Under the pieces are notes generated by a model. That model was not told the origin of the DNA. It saw only the letters and a list, made by a program, of their open reading frames with translations, and did not search any database. Made by a program: the position numbers and the translations under genes. DNA of 64,000 nt from Bordetella parapertussis (GTDB lineage Bacteria > Pseudomonadota > Gammaproteobacteria > Burkholderiales > Burkholderiaceae_C). Position 1 is the stretch's first letter, and each line of letters opens with the position of its first letter. The stretch spans positions 1 through 64,000 of the forward strand of contig CAMDXA010000005.1 of assembly GCA_945878065.1 (NCBI GenBank), given 5' to 3'. Below are positions 18,186-26,091 of the stretch, one piece after another.

Positions 18186-18959
18186 ATGCTGTGCCGAACT
18201 TTTCAAACAGGTCAAAAAACCGGGCTGATCGCCTTGGGTTGTGCCACTGCCTTGCTTGGCACGGTGTGGCAACAAGCCGTCGCGCAAAACATGCCGGTCG
18301 CCAACCCTGGCTGGGCGGCCGTCGAGCAAGGTGCCAAGCAATTTGTCATGGACACCTACAAACTCGAAGCCGGCTTGGTCACCATCCAGCCCATGGACAG
18401 CCGCATCAAAATGAACACCTGTGCACAAGATATTGTGTTTGACCAGCCTTATGGCAACAAACAAAGCGTGCGGGCGCGTTGCGCCCAACCGGTCTGGCAA
18501 CATTTTGTGATGGTGCAGGTCAAGACTGGCCTTGGCGCACAATTCACCAACGCCACACAAACCAACGCGGTCAGCAAAGTGGTGTGGGTATCGACCCAGG
18601 CCATCAAACGCGGCACCTCGGTTCAGCCCGGTATGTTCAAAAACACCGAAATCACTGTGCCGGCCCATGAAACCCGATTTGTCAGCGACGAACGGGAATT
18701 GGCCAACACCGAGTTGCTGCGTGACCTGCCCGCCAACACCCCCCTCAAAATGCAAGACCTGAAACCAGCCACCATGGTGCGTCGCGGCCAACAAGTCACC
18801 GTGGCCGTGGGCGGCGAAGGCAAAGGATTTTTGATCACCATGAAGGCCGAAGCCCAGCAAGATGGCTTGCTTGGCGAGCAAATTCGCTTGAAAAACCCTG
18901 AATCGGGTCGATCATTGACCGCAGTGGTCACTGGCATGAACATGGCTCGTGGGCTTTAA
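18186..18959 (+). CDS. flgA: P-ring assembly chaperone FlgA
   Basis: FlgA is a periplasmic chaperone needed for FlgI polymerisation into the P-ring. From ATG 18186 the 257-residue protein has a signal peptide (TGLIALGCATALLGTVWQQA then VAQ) and a SAF domain in the C-terminal half with WVSTQAIKRGTSVQPGMFKN and DLPANTPLKMQDLKPATMVR, ending with QIRLKNPESGRSLTAVVTG, the FlgA signature. GGAG lies about 12 bases before the start. An in-frame ATG at 18081 is excluded by the sigma-54 site. Transcribed opposite to the flgB operon and followed by flgMN. Confidence 0.95.
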   Translation: MLCRTFQTGQKTGLIALGCATALLGTVWQQAVAQNMPVANPGWAAVEQGAKQFVMDTYKLEAGLVTIQPMDSRIKMNTCAQDIVFDQPYGNKQSVRARCAQPVWQHFVMVQVKTGLGAQFTNATQTNAVSKVVWVSTQAIKRGTSVQPGMFKNTEITVPAHETRFVSDERELANTELLRDLPANTPLKMQDLKPATMVRRGQQVTVAVGGEGKGFLITMKAEAQQDGLLGEQIRLKNPESGRSLTAVVTGMNMARGL

Positions 18960-19013
18960 AGAAATACCAAATGGCTCATTTAACAGCTTTTGAAAATTTT
19001 TTAAAAAAAGTCC

Positions 19014-19040
19014 TCAAGAAGAAAAGGCTCAAGTCGATAC
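19014..19040 (+). promoter_or_regulatory. Probable sigma-28 promoter of flgMN
   Basis: TCAAGAAG, 11-base spacer, GTCGATAC. The -10 box matches GCCGATAA at 6 of 8 positions, the -35 is weaker. It lies 54 bases before flgM. FliA control of its own anti-sigma factor is established in other flagellates, so the site is plausible. Confidence 0.55.
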
Positions 19041-19093
19041 CAACGATGTCGAGTCAAAAGTTTTGCACTCTCGTTTGAACACAAGGAAACCAC

Positions 19094-19411
19094 ATGTCTG
19101 ATCCTATTTCTAACAACCAAAACCGGTTATCCAGTGCTGCTGCGGCAAACCGCACCACGTTGGAAAAGCTGGACAGAAAAACTCCTCCTGCCAAAGCCGA
19201 CAACGCCCAAGAAACCAAAGCGCCCGCTCGGACGCAAGGAAGCGACTCCGTGAACCTCAGTAATGTCAAAGAACGCATCGATGCCAAGCCCGACTTCGAC
19301 CGCGCCAAAGTCGATTCCATCAAGGCCGCGCTGCAACAAGGCAATTACCCGGTCAATCCACGTCGCATCGCCGAAAACTTTGTGTCGCTCGAAAAACTGA
19401 TCCAAGGCTAA
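19094..19411 (+). CDS. flgM: Anti-sigma-28 factor FlgM
   Basis: FlgM binds FliA until the hook is complete and is then secreted. The 105-residue product is highly polar and predicted disordered in its first half; the C-terminal half has SVNLSNVKERIDAKPDFDRA, then KVDSIKAALQQGNYPVNPRR and IAENFVSLEKLIQG, the FliA-binding helices of the FlgM family. AAGGAA precedes the ATG. flgN follows after 10 bases. Confidence 0.95.
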   Translation: MSDPISNNQNRLSSAAAANRTTLEKLDRKTPPAKADNAQETKAPARTQGSDSVNLSNVKERIDAKPDFDRAKVDSIKAALQQGNYPVNPRRIAENFVSLEKLIQG

Positions 19412-19421
19412 GAAGCTCACC

Positions 19422-19844
19422 ATGACAGACACCGTTGCCATTGACGAAGCCCACACATTGCAAGAGGCGGATGCGCTGGTAGATCAGCTGGCTTCCCTGC
19501 TCGAAAACGAATTCGAAGCGCTCAAAGCCCAAGACTTGGACCAATTTGAAGTGTTGCTGAGCGGCAAAAACCATTTGCTGTCTGAATTAACTCGCATCAC
19601 CGGTGTCACGCAGTTGAACGATGCCGACAAATTGGGCGCGCACTGGAATGACTTTCGCACCCGCATGCTGCAGTGCCGTGACATGCACCGCCGCAATGAA
19701 ATTCTCATCATGCGCAAACTCGACGCCATTCGCGGCGCACTCGAGAGCCTGAATGTCAACGAAGCCACCAGCCCGGTAGAGGTTTACGACCGCCTGGGCC
19801 AAATCAAACGCATACGCCAACTACGGGGTTTTACCGAAGCTTGA
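19422..19844 (+). CDS. flgN: Flagellar export chaperone FlgN
   Basis: FlgN is the cytoplasmic chaperone for FlgK and FlgL. The 140-residue, largely helical protein has LQEADALVDQLASLLENEFE and QDLDQFEVLLSGKNHLLSEL in the N-terminal half, matching FlgN-family layout, and a shorter helix with RQLRGFTEA at the end. Directly downstream of flgM as usual. Its last 24 bases overlap the end of the convergent FlhB-C-like gene. Confidence 0.9.
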   Translation: MTDTVAIDEAHTLQEADALVDQLASLLENEFEALKAQDLDQFEVLLSGKNHLLSELTRITGVTQLNDADKLGAHWNDFRTRMLQCRDMHRRNEILIMRKLDAIRGALESLNVNEATSPVEVYDRLGQIKRIRQLRGFTEA

Positions 19845-20135
19845 CGCAGTCTTTTCGGCGGACGGCATTTGCTCGTCGCCGGGCTGCATGCCCTTGAGCC
19901 AATACACCCAAGACAAAATCACTGCCACGGCGGTGTACATGTCTTGCGTGATTTCTTCCCCCACTTCCAGTTTGCTGAGCAAGGCCAGCAGTTGCGGATC
20001 CTCGGCCACATAAATGCCTTGGCGCTTGGCCTCTTGAATGATGCGATGTGCCAATTCGGCCTGCCCTTTGGCCACCACGCGTGGCGTTTTACGCTGCCCG
20101 TATTCGAGTGCAATGGCTTCAAAAGGCGATTTCAT
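19821..20135 (-). CDS. FlhB C-terminal domain-like protein
   Basis: The 104 residues match only the cytoplasmic domain of FlhB/YscU export-switch proteins: EAIALEYGQRKTPRVVAKGQ, then EDPQLLALLSKLEVGEEITQ and DMYTAVAVILSWVYWLKG. FlhB's membrane part is absent, and the protein begins about where the FlhB fragment released by NPTH cleavage would begin. Such stand-alone proteins (sometimes called FhlB or YlqH-like) are known and can partly replace the FlhB fragment in secretion switching. The start at 20135 lies 14 bases after the FliK-like gene, so the pair is probably co-transcribed. Full-length flhB is not in the window. Confidence 0.85.
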   Translation of the reverse strand: MKSPFEAIALEYGQRKTPRVVAKGQAELAHRIIQEAKRQGIYVAEDPQLLALLSKLEVGEEITQDMYTAVAVILSWVYWLKGMQPGDEQMPSAEKTASSFGKTP

Positions 20136-20148
20136 GGCTAATTTGTAC

Positions 20149-21279
20149 TCAGGCTTGGGTATCGATGACAGAGCCCCGACTGCCAGAAGCTTCAGAGGCG
20201 CGTACCAGCGGCCGGGCCGCATTGAAGATCTGGAACGATTGCAAATTCAAACCGGCTGCGCCGAGTTCAAGGGCAAGTTCTGTGGCGCGTTGTTTGGCCA
20301 TGCCCGCCACATCACTGCGCAACGCCCACATCACCAAATCCACCCCTGTGCCTTGGGTGATGGTGGTGTTGAGCCATATTTCCCCCAAGGTGCGACTGCG
20401 CGAGTGGATGTCCACCGTCAACGGCGGCTCCTCTTGGTTGGGTTGGCGTGCAGGTTTTTGAAAATGCAAATCCACCGGTTCGTGGTCGATAAACGGCAAC
20501 ACCACATGCAAAGACAACTCGCCACTGAGCCATTTTTGCGCCGCCTGCGCCTGCGCGGCTTCCAGTTCACGCACGGCCTGCTCTAGCTCGATGGTGTCTT
20601 TTTTTCCAAGGCCTTCGACGGTTTGTTGCTGCAACAAAGCCAACATTTGTTTGATGATGGCTTTGGGGTCATCAACGGCGGGCAAGCCTTGCGCGAGCAA
20701 ATTTTCGGCACTGCGCACTTGGCCAGCCACCACGCGTTTGAGTGTCATGGGGTTCATCTGCGCCAGCGAACTGCGTTGTTGCAACAAACGCTTGACCATG
20801 TCGGAGAACTCACCCTGGCCGCTCAAGTTGCGCGCGCCAAGCCCTGCGAGCATGCGGGCGAAACTTTCAAATCCGGTGGGTTGGGTCAACAACAAACCCA
20901 AGGTGGTGCTGGGCAATGTCTGCGCTGGGCTTGAGACGGGTGGTTGGTTGATGCCAAACGCCGCAGAAGCCGGGGTGGCGCTGGAGGTTTGTCCGCTGGG
21001 ATACGACTGAATCAAAAACCCCCAGCTGCCGGCGTTTTGGCTGACCCTTAAAAAAGGTTTGTCGCCGTCTTTGAGCACCCAGCCGTTGGGCAGTTCAAAG
21101 AAAAAATCCTTGAGCCACAAGCGCACGCGTTGATCGCGTATCTCGGCAGTCGCCTGCACAATTTGACCATCGCGCAAGCCCAGTTGCTGCGCCACAGGTG
21201 TTTGTACCCACAGGCTCCGAACATCCATCTGCAACAGAGGGACTCGGGGGCTGGCTGATACGGACTCTGGGCCGAGCAT
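20149..21279 (-). CDS. FliK-like hook-length control domain protein
   Basis: Product of 376 residues. The last 120 residues, with LSLHVVLPFIDHEPVDLHFQ, SRTLGEIWLNTTITQGTGVD and ALELGAAGLNLQSFQIFNA, resemble the C-terminal Flg_hook domain of FliK, which interacts with FlhB to switch export substrate. The N-terminal 120 residues have an OB-like beta character with GLRDGQIVQATAEIRDQRVR. The true fliK is separate (33.7 kb). Its partner downstream is an FlhB-C-like protein, so the two probably act together in substrate switching (inference). Described in some beta-proteobacteria only as FliK-like. Confidence 0.75.
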   Translation of the reverse strand: MLGPESVSASPRVPLLQMDVRSLWVQTPVAQQLGLRDGQIVQATAEIRDQRVRLWLKDFFFELPNGWVLKDGDKPFLRVSQNAGSWGFLIQSYPSGQTSSATPASAAFGINQPPVSSPAQTLPSTTLGLLLTQPTGFESFARMLAGLGARNLSGQGEFSDMVKRLLQQRSSLAQMNPMTLKRVVAGQVRSAENLLAQGLPAVDDPKAIIKQMLALLQQQTVEGLGKKDTIELEQAVRELEAAQAQAAQKWLSGELSLHVVLPFIDHEPVDLHFQKPARQPNQEEPPLTVDIHSRSRTLGEIWLNTTITQGTGVDLVMWALRSDVAGMAKQRATELALELGAAGLNLQSFQIFNAARPLVRASEASGSRGSVIDTQA

Positions 21280-21318
21280 AGGGCAAATCCTTGCATGCCG
21301 AGCGGTGTCGGCAAAGTC

Positions 21319-22014
21319 TCAGGGGTAACGCACCCAGTGGCGCTTGGTGTCTTGCATCGCCATATTGTGACCGGCACTGTGCGCCGCCGCGCCGCCGCCG
21401 CCCAAGGGATTGGCCGGTGTGGGAGCCACCGGCGCGACAGCCACCGCAGCAGGAGACATAGCGCTTGTTGCGTTGTCGGGCTTGTCGGACTTGTTGACCG
21501 CCGACACCGCAGGCAACAACAGTTTTCTGCTCAGCTCAAACGGATCAGGCAAGGATAGATTGCTGCCAATGACCAGCGATTTGGCATTGCCTTTGGGAAA
21601 GGCCTGGGGGTTGTTTTGTACCAAGGCATCACGCAGCACATCAGCGCGCAATGGCGACGCCGGGTAAAACTTTTGCAGAATTTTTTCAACCGTGTCACCT
21701 TTGCGGGTGGTGTAGTTGGTCATTTCGGACAGGCCGCTCAAATCGCGCGCCACCGCCACCGGCTTTGGCGCTGCAGGTTTTGCAGGGGGCAAAGTCACCG
21801 CTTTGACTTCGCGACTGGTCACCGCCTCGGATTTTGGCGCGGCTTTTTTCACCAGATCAGGCTTGGCTTTCTCCACCACGGCCACAGGTTCGCCATCTGC
21901 CAGCGTTTTAGGCAATTCCAACGGCGCTTGCTTGCTTGATTCATTGGCGCTCGCCCATCCGTGGACAGCGACCAACAACACAAGCATGAACTGTGAGCGT
22001 TTAGACAACAACAT
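21319..22014 (-). CDS. Exported LysM/FimV-like protein
   Basis: Product of 231 residues with a signal peptide (FMLVLLVAVHGWASA at residues 9-23), a Lys/Pro/Ala-rich linker, and a LysM/FimV-type domain at about 95-155: NYTTRKGDTVEKILQKFYPA, then ALVQNNPQAFPKGNAKSLVI and GSNLSLP. The tail is Ala/Pro/Gly-rich. It lies between flgT and the FliK-like gene in one direction; AGGAG precedes the ATG. A peptidoglycan-bound accessory of the flagellar basal body is likely from the context, but no function is established. Confidence 0.7.
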   Translation of the reverse strand: MLLSKRSQFMLVLLVAVHGWASANESSKQAPLELPKTLADGEPVAVVEKAKPDLVKKAAPKSEAVTSREVKAVTLPPAKPAAPKPVAVARDLSGLSEMTNYTTRKGDTVEKILQKFYPASPLRADVLRDALVQNNPQAFPKGNAKSLVIGSNLSLPDPFELSRKLLLPAVSAVNKSDKPDNATSAMSPAAVAVAPVAPTPANPLGGGGAAAHSAGHNMAMQDTKRHWVRYP

Positions 22015-22033
22015 AGAAAACTCCTGGATCCAT

Positions 22034-23101
22034 TCAAGGCATGTAAGGCACAGCCATCCATTGGGATGGATTGGTTATTTTGGCCGAAGTTTTCAATTTC
22101 ACTTCGGCAGCGAATTCGCTGACAGACACCACCTCGCCCATGGCCAGGCTGTCAAAGGCGCGTGGTTCTAAAGCACGAGACGGCAACTGGTCTTTGTCGG
22201 TCAACACCACGCTGGCGCCCACTTTCAAGCCGCTGCCACTGCCCCCGGCAATGCGCACGCTGTCCTGGCGAACTTTCAACACCTCAAACTGCGGAACACG
22301 GCAGGACAACACCCGCTCCATGCCCTGCGACATCACTTGCACGGCGGCTTTGATTTGCGCCAACACGGCGGTTTCAAGCGGACGGCTGGTGGCAGACACC
22401 AACTGTGGTTGGTTGATGCTGATTTTTTGTTCGGACTGGTAAAGCGCAATACCTTGTACGCGGGACACCAATTCCCAGCGAATCTCATACGTTTTTGACA
22501 GGTACACCGAGTCGCGCCCCGGCACAATGCTGACCCTGAGTTGCCACGGCACATTTTGTTCGCCTTGGCCGACCAACAAACGTTCGTAGGTGTCGCTCAC
22601 ATATTTGCGCTCATTCAAACGCCAGGTGCCAGATTGCTGAGAGGCCACCATCGCCATTTTTCGCATCTGCAATTCCACCTGTTGGGCTTCGTACTGGTGA
22701 GACACGGGCATGGGCACACTGAGTAATTCCCAAGTCATCTGGTGCCACACCGGTGATTTGGAAGCCTTGCAACCATTCGGGGGAATCGGTTGGCTGCTGT
22801 CCAACACCATACCGGCAGCGGCTTGTTGGTCCATGTCGCGGCCATAAGCCATCACACGCACACCGCGCACTTCCATGCCAGTCACAAAACTGCTGGCTTC
22901 TCTGAGCACACCGCTGCCGTCAATGAAGGAACTCGCGCGGACCTCTGTGGGGCCCTCCATCGCGCGTTTGACCAAGGCTTGACGGATCGCATCCAAGCGC
23001 TCTTCCGGGCTCAGTGGGTTGGCCAAGACTGGCATCGCCAGACCCCAGCACACCACAGCCAGAACGGGCAACCATGAACGTTTGTCCATCAGCGTTTTCA
23101 T
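22034..23101 (-). CDS. flgT: Flagellar H-ring protein FlgT
   Basis: FlgT is a periplasmic protein of the H-ring that surrounds the LP-ring in polar flagella such as those of Vibrio. The 355-residue product has a signal peptide (SWLPVLAVVCWGLAMPVLA) and the architecture N-domain (LSPEERLDAIRQALVKRAME), middle domain, and a C-terminal beta domain ending GSGLKVGASVVLTDKDQLPS, EVVSVSEFAAEVKLK, consistent with FlgT. The adjacent upstream gene is flgP, as in known clusters, which supports the call. Sequence similarity to characterised FlgT cannot be measured by eye. Confidence 0.7.
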   Translation of the reverse strand: MKTLMDKRSWLPVLAVVCWGLAMPVLANPLSPEERLDAIRQALVKRAMEGPTEVRASSFIDGSGVLREASSFVTGMEVRGVRVMAYGRDMDQQAAAGMVLDSSQPIPPNGCKASKSPVWHQMTWELLSVPMPVSHQYEAQQVELQMRKMAMVASQQSGTWRLNERKYVSDTYERLLVGQGEQNVPWQLRVSIVPGRDSVYLSKTYEIRWELVSRVQGIALYQSEQKISINQPQLVSATSRPLETAVLAQIKAAVQVMSQGMERVLSCRVPQFEVLKVRQDSVRIAGGSGSGLKVGASVVLTDKDQLPSRALEPRAFDSLAMGEVVSVSEFAAEVKLKTSAKITNPSQWMAVPYMP

Positions 23102-23111
23102 TTCAACCCAA

Positions 23112-23654
23112 TCAGCGGTTGGAGCGTGTTGCGACTTGCGTCAAATACAGCATGCGCAAGTCTTGCACCGCATTGCGGTCCAAAGACAAGGTGGTTTCGT
23201 AGGTGTCGTCGCCCACCGGTGTGATGCTCACCAACGTGGCACCATAAATCACACCTTCCACGCGTGTGCGAAAGGTGTCGTTCAACACTGTCATGTCAGC
23301 CACGGTGGTGGTCGCGTCCAATTGCTGCCCGTACACCTGTTCGGTCAAGGCGCGGTAGGCATCGAGTTTGGAGGCGCGTATCGCCAGCAAGCGTTGCTGA
23401 GCCGAGTTCTTGTGGTTTTGAATGCTGATCACCGCATAGCCGGTGGCCACCATGGTTTCTTTGCGCTCGAGCATGGGTGTGATCATCGACGCGGGCGACG
23501 GCTCTGAAGCGGACTGCATGGTTCGGGGGGCCGCCGCAGGTGCTGGTGTAGCCACGGTCACCACAGGTGCGGGCGCTGCGGCATAGGGGCGAATGGCTTC
23601 ACATGCTGTCAATGAAGCGATCGCAACCAGGGTTAAGGTCAAACGGTAAAACAT
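23112..23654 (-). CDS. flgP: Flagellar assembly lipoprotein FlgP
   Basis: FlgP is an outer-membrane lipoprotein forming basal disk or H-ring structures in Vibrio and Campylobacter. From the ATG at 23654 the 180-residue product has a lipoprotein signal ending LTAC (Cys 18). After an Ala/Pro linker comes the LPP20/FlgP core: ATGYAVISIQNHKNSAQQRL, LAIRASKLDAYRALTEQVYG, then RTRVEGVIYGATLVSITPVG and ETTLSLDRNAV. AGGA is properly spaced before this ATG. It lies upstream of flgT and divergent from the FleQ-like gene. Confidence 0.9.
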   Translation of the reverse strand: MFYRLTLTLVAIASLTACEAIRPYAAAPAPVVTVATPAPAAAPRTMQSASEPSPASMITPMLERKETMVATGYAVISIQNHKNSAQQRLLAIRASKLDAYRALTEQVYGQQLDATTTVADMTVLNDTFRTRVEGVIYGATLVSITPVGDDTYETTLSLDRNAVQDLRMLYLTQVATRSNR

Positions 23655-23723
23655 GGTGAATTCCTCTCTGTGTGAAGCAATCGGTGACCGGCTCATCCAG
23701 GCACAACTGTTTCATGGGGTACA

Positions 23724-23739
23724 TGCAAAGTATCGACCG
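23724..23739 (-). promoter_or_regulatory. Possible sigma-54 promoter of flgP-flgT
   Basis: Minus strand CGGTCG-ATACT-TTGCA keeps the invariant GG and GC at the right spacing and the full TTGCA box, but the rest of the -24 element is poor. The implied start is about 59 bases before flgP, like the 63-64 bases seen at flgB and flhA. Tentative. Confidence 0.4.
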
Positions 23740-23830
23740 CTTGGTCATCTTCTTTAAAAAACAAATCGCTGCGGGTCGAATACTTTTGGCGACTTGCCAG
23801 CGTGATGACATCAGCGACAATCGCCGACGC

Positions 23831-24955
23831 ATGAAGTCGCAATCCTTTTTCATCGGTAACAGCCCTATTGCGCAAGCCTTGCGCCGCTTGGTATCGACCA
23901 TCGCCAACTCCAATGCCACCGTGTTGATCACCGGTGAAAGTGGCACAGGAAAAGAGTTATTGGCCCGCTCTTTGCACGAGCAGTCCGACCGAGTTGGCGG
24001 CGCTTTTGTACCTATTAACTGTTCGGCCATCCCCAAAGAGTTACTCGAAAGTGAACTCTTCGGTCACCGCAAAGGATCGTTCACAGGCGCTGTGGCTGAT
24101 CGCATCGGGCGCTTCGAATTGGCGCATGGCGGCACCATCTTTTTGGACGAGATTGGCGACATGTCATTGGACATGCAGGTGAAATTGCTGCGCGTGTTGC
24201 AAGAGCGTTTGATCGACCCGGTGGGTGCCACACGGCAGGTACCGATCGATGTTCGTGTCATTGCCGCCACACACCGCGATTTAGAAGCAGAAATACAAGC
24301 CAGTCGTTTTCGCGAAGATTTGTACTATCGACTTAATGTGTTGCCCGTGGTCACACCGCCTTTGCGCGAGCGCAAAGAAGACATTCCGGAGTTGCTGCGG
24401 TTTTACGCCAGCCATTACAAATTGGGCCACACACAGGCCGTGCGTTTTTCTACCGAATTTTTGCAAGCCTTGGTGGACTACCCATGGCCCGGCAATGTGC
24501 GCGAGTTGTGCAACCTGATCGACCGCTTCAGCACACTTTATGCGGGACAAGAATTGGACCTGCGTGCCATTCCCTCGAATCTATTGCCCAAAGCATTGGT
24601 GCCTATCCAAGCCGAGCTTCTCGAGCGCAGTGGCCCGGCCACCATGCAGGAAATGAACATGCCGCCCGAGGTGTTGGCGGAGATGCAAGCTGCCGAAGCT
24701 TCCAACCCATTGGTGGACCCACCTGAACCTCAGGACAACGACATTGAAAGCATCATCATGCTGGCACAAGGCATGCCGCATTTGCCGCCCGAGGGCATGT
24801 CGCTGAAAGACCGCTTGGCTGAAATTGAACGCAACATCATTGAACAGGCGCTCGAGCGCTCGCAAGGCAATGTGTCGCGAACCGCCAAATTGCTGAATTT
24901 ACAGCGCACCACGTTGATTGAAAAAATCAACAAATACGAGTTGCGTACCGCTTAA
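23831..24955 (+). CDS. FleQ/FlrA-type sigma-54-dependent flagellar activator
   Basis: From ATG 23831 the 374-residue product has a complete AAA+ enhancer-binding domain: Walker A GESGTGKE at 35-42, GSFTGA at 82-87 (the sigma-54 contact loop, GAFTGA in most), Walker B GGTIFLDEIGDM, and the arginine-finger and sensor segments. A Fis-type helix-turn-helix ends the protein (ERSQGNVSRTAKLLNLQRTT, LIEKINKYEL), closest in style to FleQ/FlrA. FleQ's N-terminal receiver-like domain is absent; an alternative start at 23723 adds only 36 residues. It probably activates the sigma-54 promoters before flgB, flgA and flhA (inference). No ribosome site decides the start. Confidence 0.88.
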   Translation: MKSQSFFIGNSPIAQALRRLVSTIANSNATVLITGESGTGKELLARSLHEQSDRVGGAFVPINCSAIPKELLESELFGHRKGSFTGAVADRIGRFELAHGGTIFLDEIGDMSLDMQVKLLRVLQERLIDPVGATRQVPIDVRVIAATHRDLEAEIQASRFREDLYYRLNVLPVVTPPLRERKEDIPELLRFYASHYKLGHTQAVRFSTEFLQALVDYPWPGNVRELCNLIDRFSTLYAGQELDLRAIPSNLLPKALVPIQAELLERSGPATMQEMNMPPEVLAEMQAAEASNPLVDPPEPQDNDIESIIMLAQGMPHLPPEGMSLKDRLAEIERNIIEQALERSQGNVSRTAKLLNLQRTTLIEKINKYELRTA

Positions 24956-24985
24956 ATATTGAGCCGTTTGAAAGACAGCGGCTGT

Positions 24986-25028
24986 AAAAAAAGGATGGTC
25001 ACGTCCCGCTTTCGCGCGATGTGACACC
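24986..25028 (-). terminator. Probable terminator after motB
   Basis: On the minus strand, downstream of motB, GGTGTCAC and GTGACC can pair around an inner GC-rich loop, followed by seven T. It also separates motB from the convergent activator gene. The stem has a bulge, so strength is uncertain. Confidence 0.5.
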
Positions 25029-25039
25029 TGTCAAAAAAT

Positions 25040-26089
25040 TTACTGCGGATCTTGGTTCAACACCGTGATACTCATACGGCGGTTGCGCGGATCAAACTTG
25101 TCCTTGGGGTTGAAAGGATCGGTGTCAGCCACGCCCTCGATACGGGTGAAGCGTTCTTCCTTGATACCTCTTCTCTGCAACAGCTGTCGGGTGACCTCGG
25201 CGCGCTCTGCTGACAGCGACCAGTTGTTCTTGCCTTCAGGGTTTTGGAAAGGCACGGCATCGGTGTGTCCACGTATCGCCACCTTGTTGGGCATGTCTGC
25301 CAAGGAAGCCGCCACCTCGCTAATCAATGCCGCCGCCTTGCCTTGCATGCCCACACCACCGCTTGGGAACATGGCGAAATCGGCTTTGTCGATGATTTCG
25401 ATACGCAAACCTTCTTTGTCGCGGGTGATGGACACCTGGTCTTTGATCTGCTCGAACTTTTTGTTTTCGGCCAGTTTTTCCTTGATGTCTTTTTCCAGCT
25501 TCTCAAAGTTTTCTTTGTCTTGCTGCTCGGCAATTTCTTTGCGTTGTTCTTTGGTCAACTGGTCAGGGTCGCTGCCGCCTTCGCTCTTGCCTGTGCCAGA
25601 CGAAGGGTCCTTGGCTTCGTTTTCGTTTTCAGGTCCAGGGTCGGTGTCTGGGTTGGGGCCGCCCTCAGACCTGGGCGTCAATCGCTCGAGCAAACCGGTT
25701 TGACGCATCGCATAGGGAAACGCATCCGGGTCGATGATGGAGCGACCACCGAGCACACCATTGGAGCCAGCCAATTGACCCACTGGCGTCAAACTGTGTG
25801 ACGTGGGTTTGAAATAGTCGGCAATGCTTTTGCGTTGGTCGGCATTGGACGCACCCAACAACCACATCAACAAGAAGAACGCCATCATGGCGGTCATCAT
25901 GTCGGCCAGCGCAATTTTCCAGGCGCCACCGTGGGCACCGCCGTGGCCATCTTCAATTTTCTTGATAATGATGACCGGCGCAAGCGCTTCTGACGCAGGC
26001 GCTTCTGCACCCGGCGTTTCGGGTGGCGTTTCCGTGGGCGGCGCGTCGGGATCGACCTCCGCCACCGGCTTGGCTTGCTCGTCGGCCAT
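25040..26089 (-). CDS. motB: Flagellar motor stator protein MotB
   Basis: MotB anchors the stator to peptidoglycan and forms the ion channel with MotA. The 349-residue protein has a Pro/Glu-rich N-terminus, one membrane helix at about 58-78 (ALADMMTAMMAFFLLMWLL) with the ion-binding aspartate D63, a charged linker rich in Glu/Lys, and an OmpA-like domain near 230-345 (KVAIRGHTDAVPFQNPEGKN, then RRGIKEERFTRIEGVADTDP). The motif WKIALADMMTAMMAFF favours proton-type MotB over PomB. Two bases separate it from motA. Confidence 0.95.
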   Translation of the reverse strand: MADEQAKPVAEVDPDAPPTETPPETPGAEAPASEALAPVIIIKKIEDGHGGAHGGAWKIALADMMTAMMAFFLLMWLLGASNADQRKSIADYFKPTSHSLTPVGQLAGSNGVLGGRSIIDPDAFPYAMRQTGLLERLTPRSEGGPNPDTDPGPENENEAKDPSSGTGKSEGGSDPDQLTKEQRKEIAEQQDKENFEKLEKDIKEKLAENKKFEQIKDQVSITRDKEGLRIEIIDKADFAMFPSGGVGMQGKAAALISEVAASLADMPNKVAIRGHTDAVPFQNPEGKNNWSLSAERAEVTRQLLQRRGIKEERFTRIEGVADTDPFNPKDKFDPRNRRMSITVLNQDPQ

Positions 26090-26091
26090 GT

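Noticed and set aside
18081..18881. Extension of the LysM lytic enzyme reading frame upstream to 18881
   Set aside because: It runs antisense to flgA, has no family similarity, and the ATG at 18080 with the LysM/lysozyme layout explains the protein.
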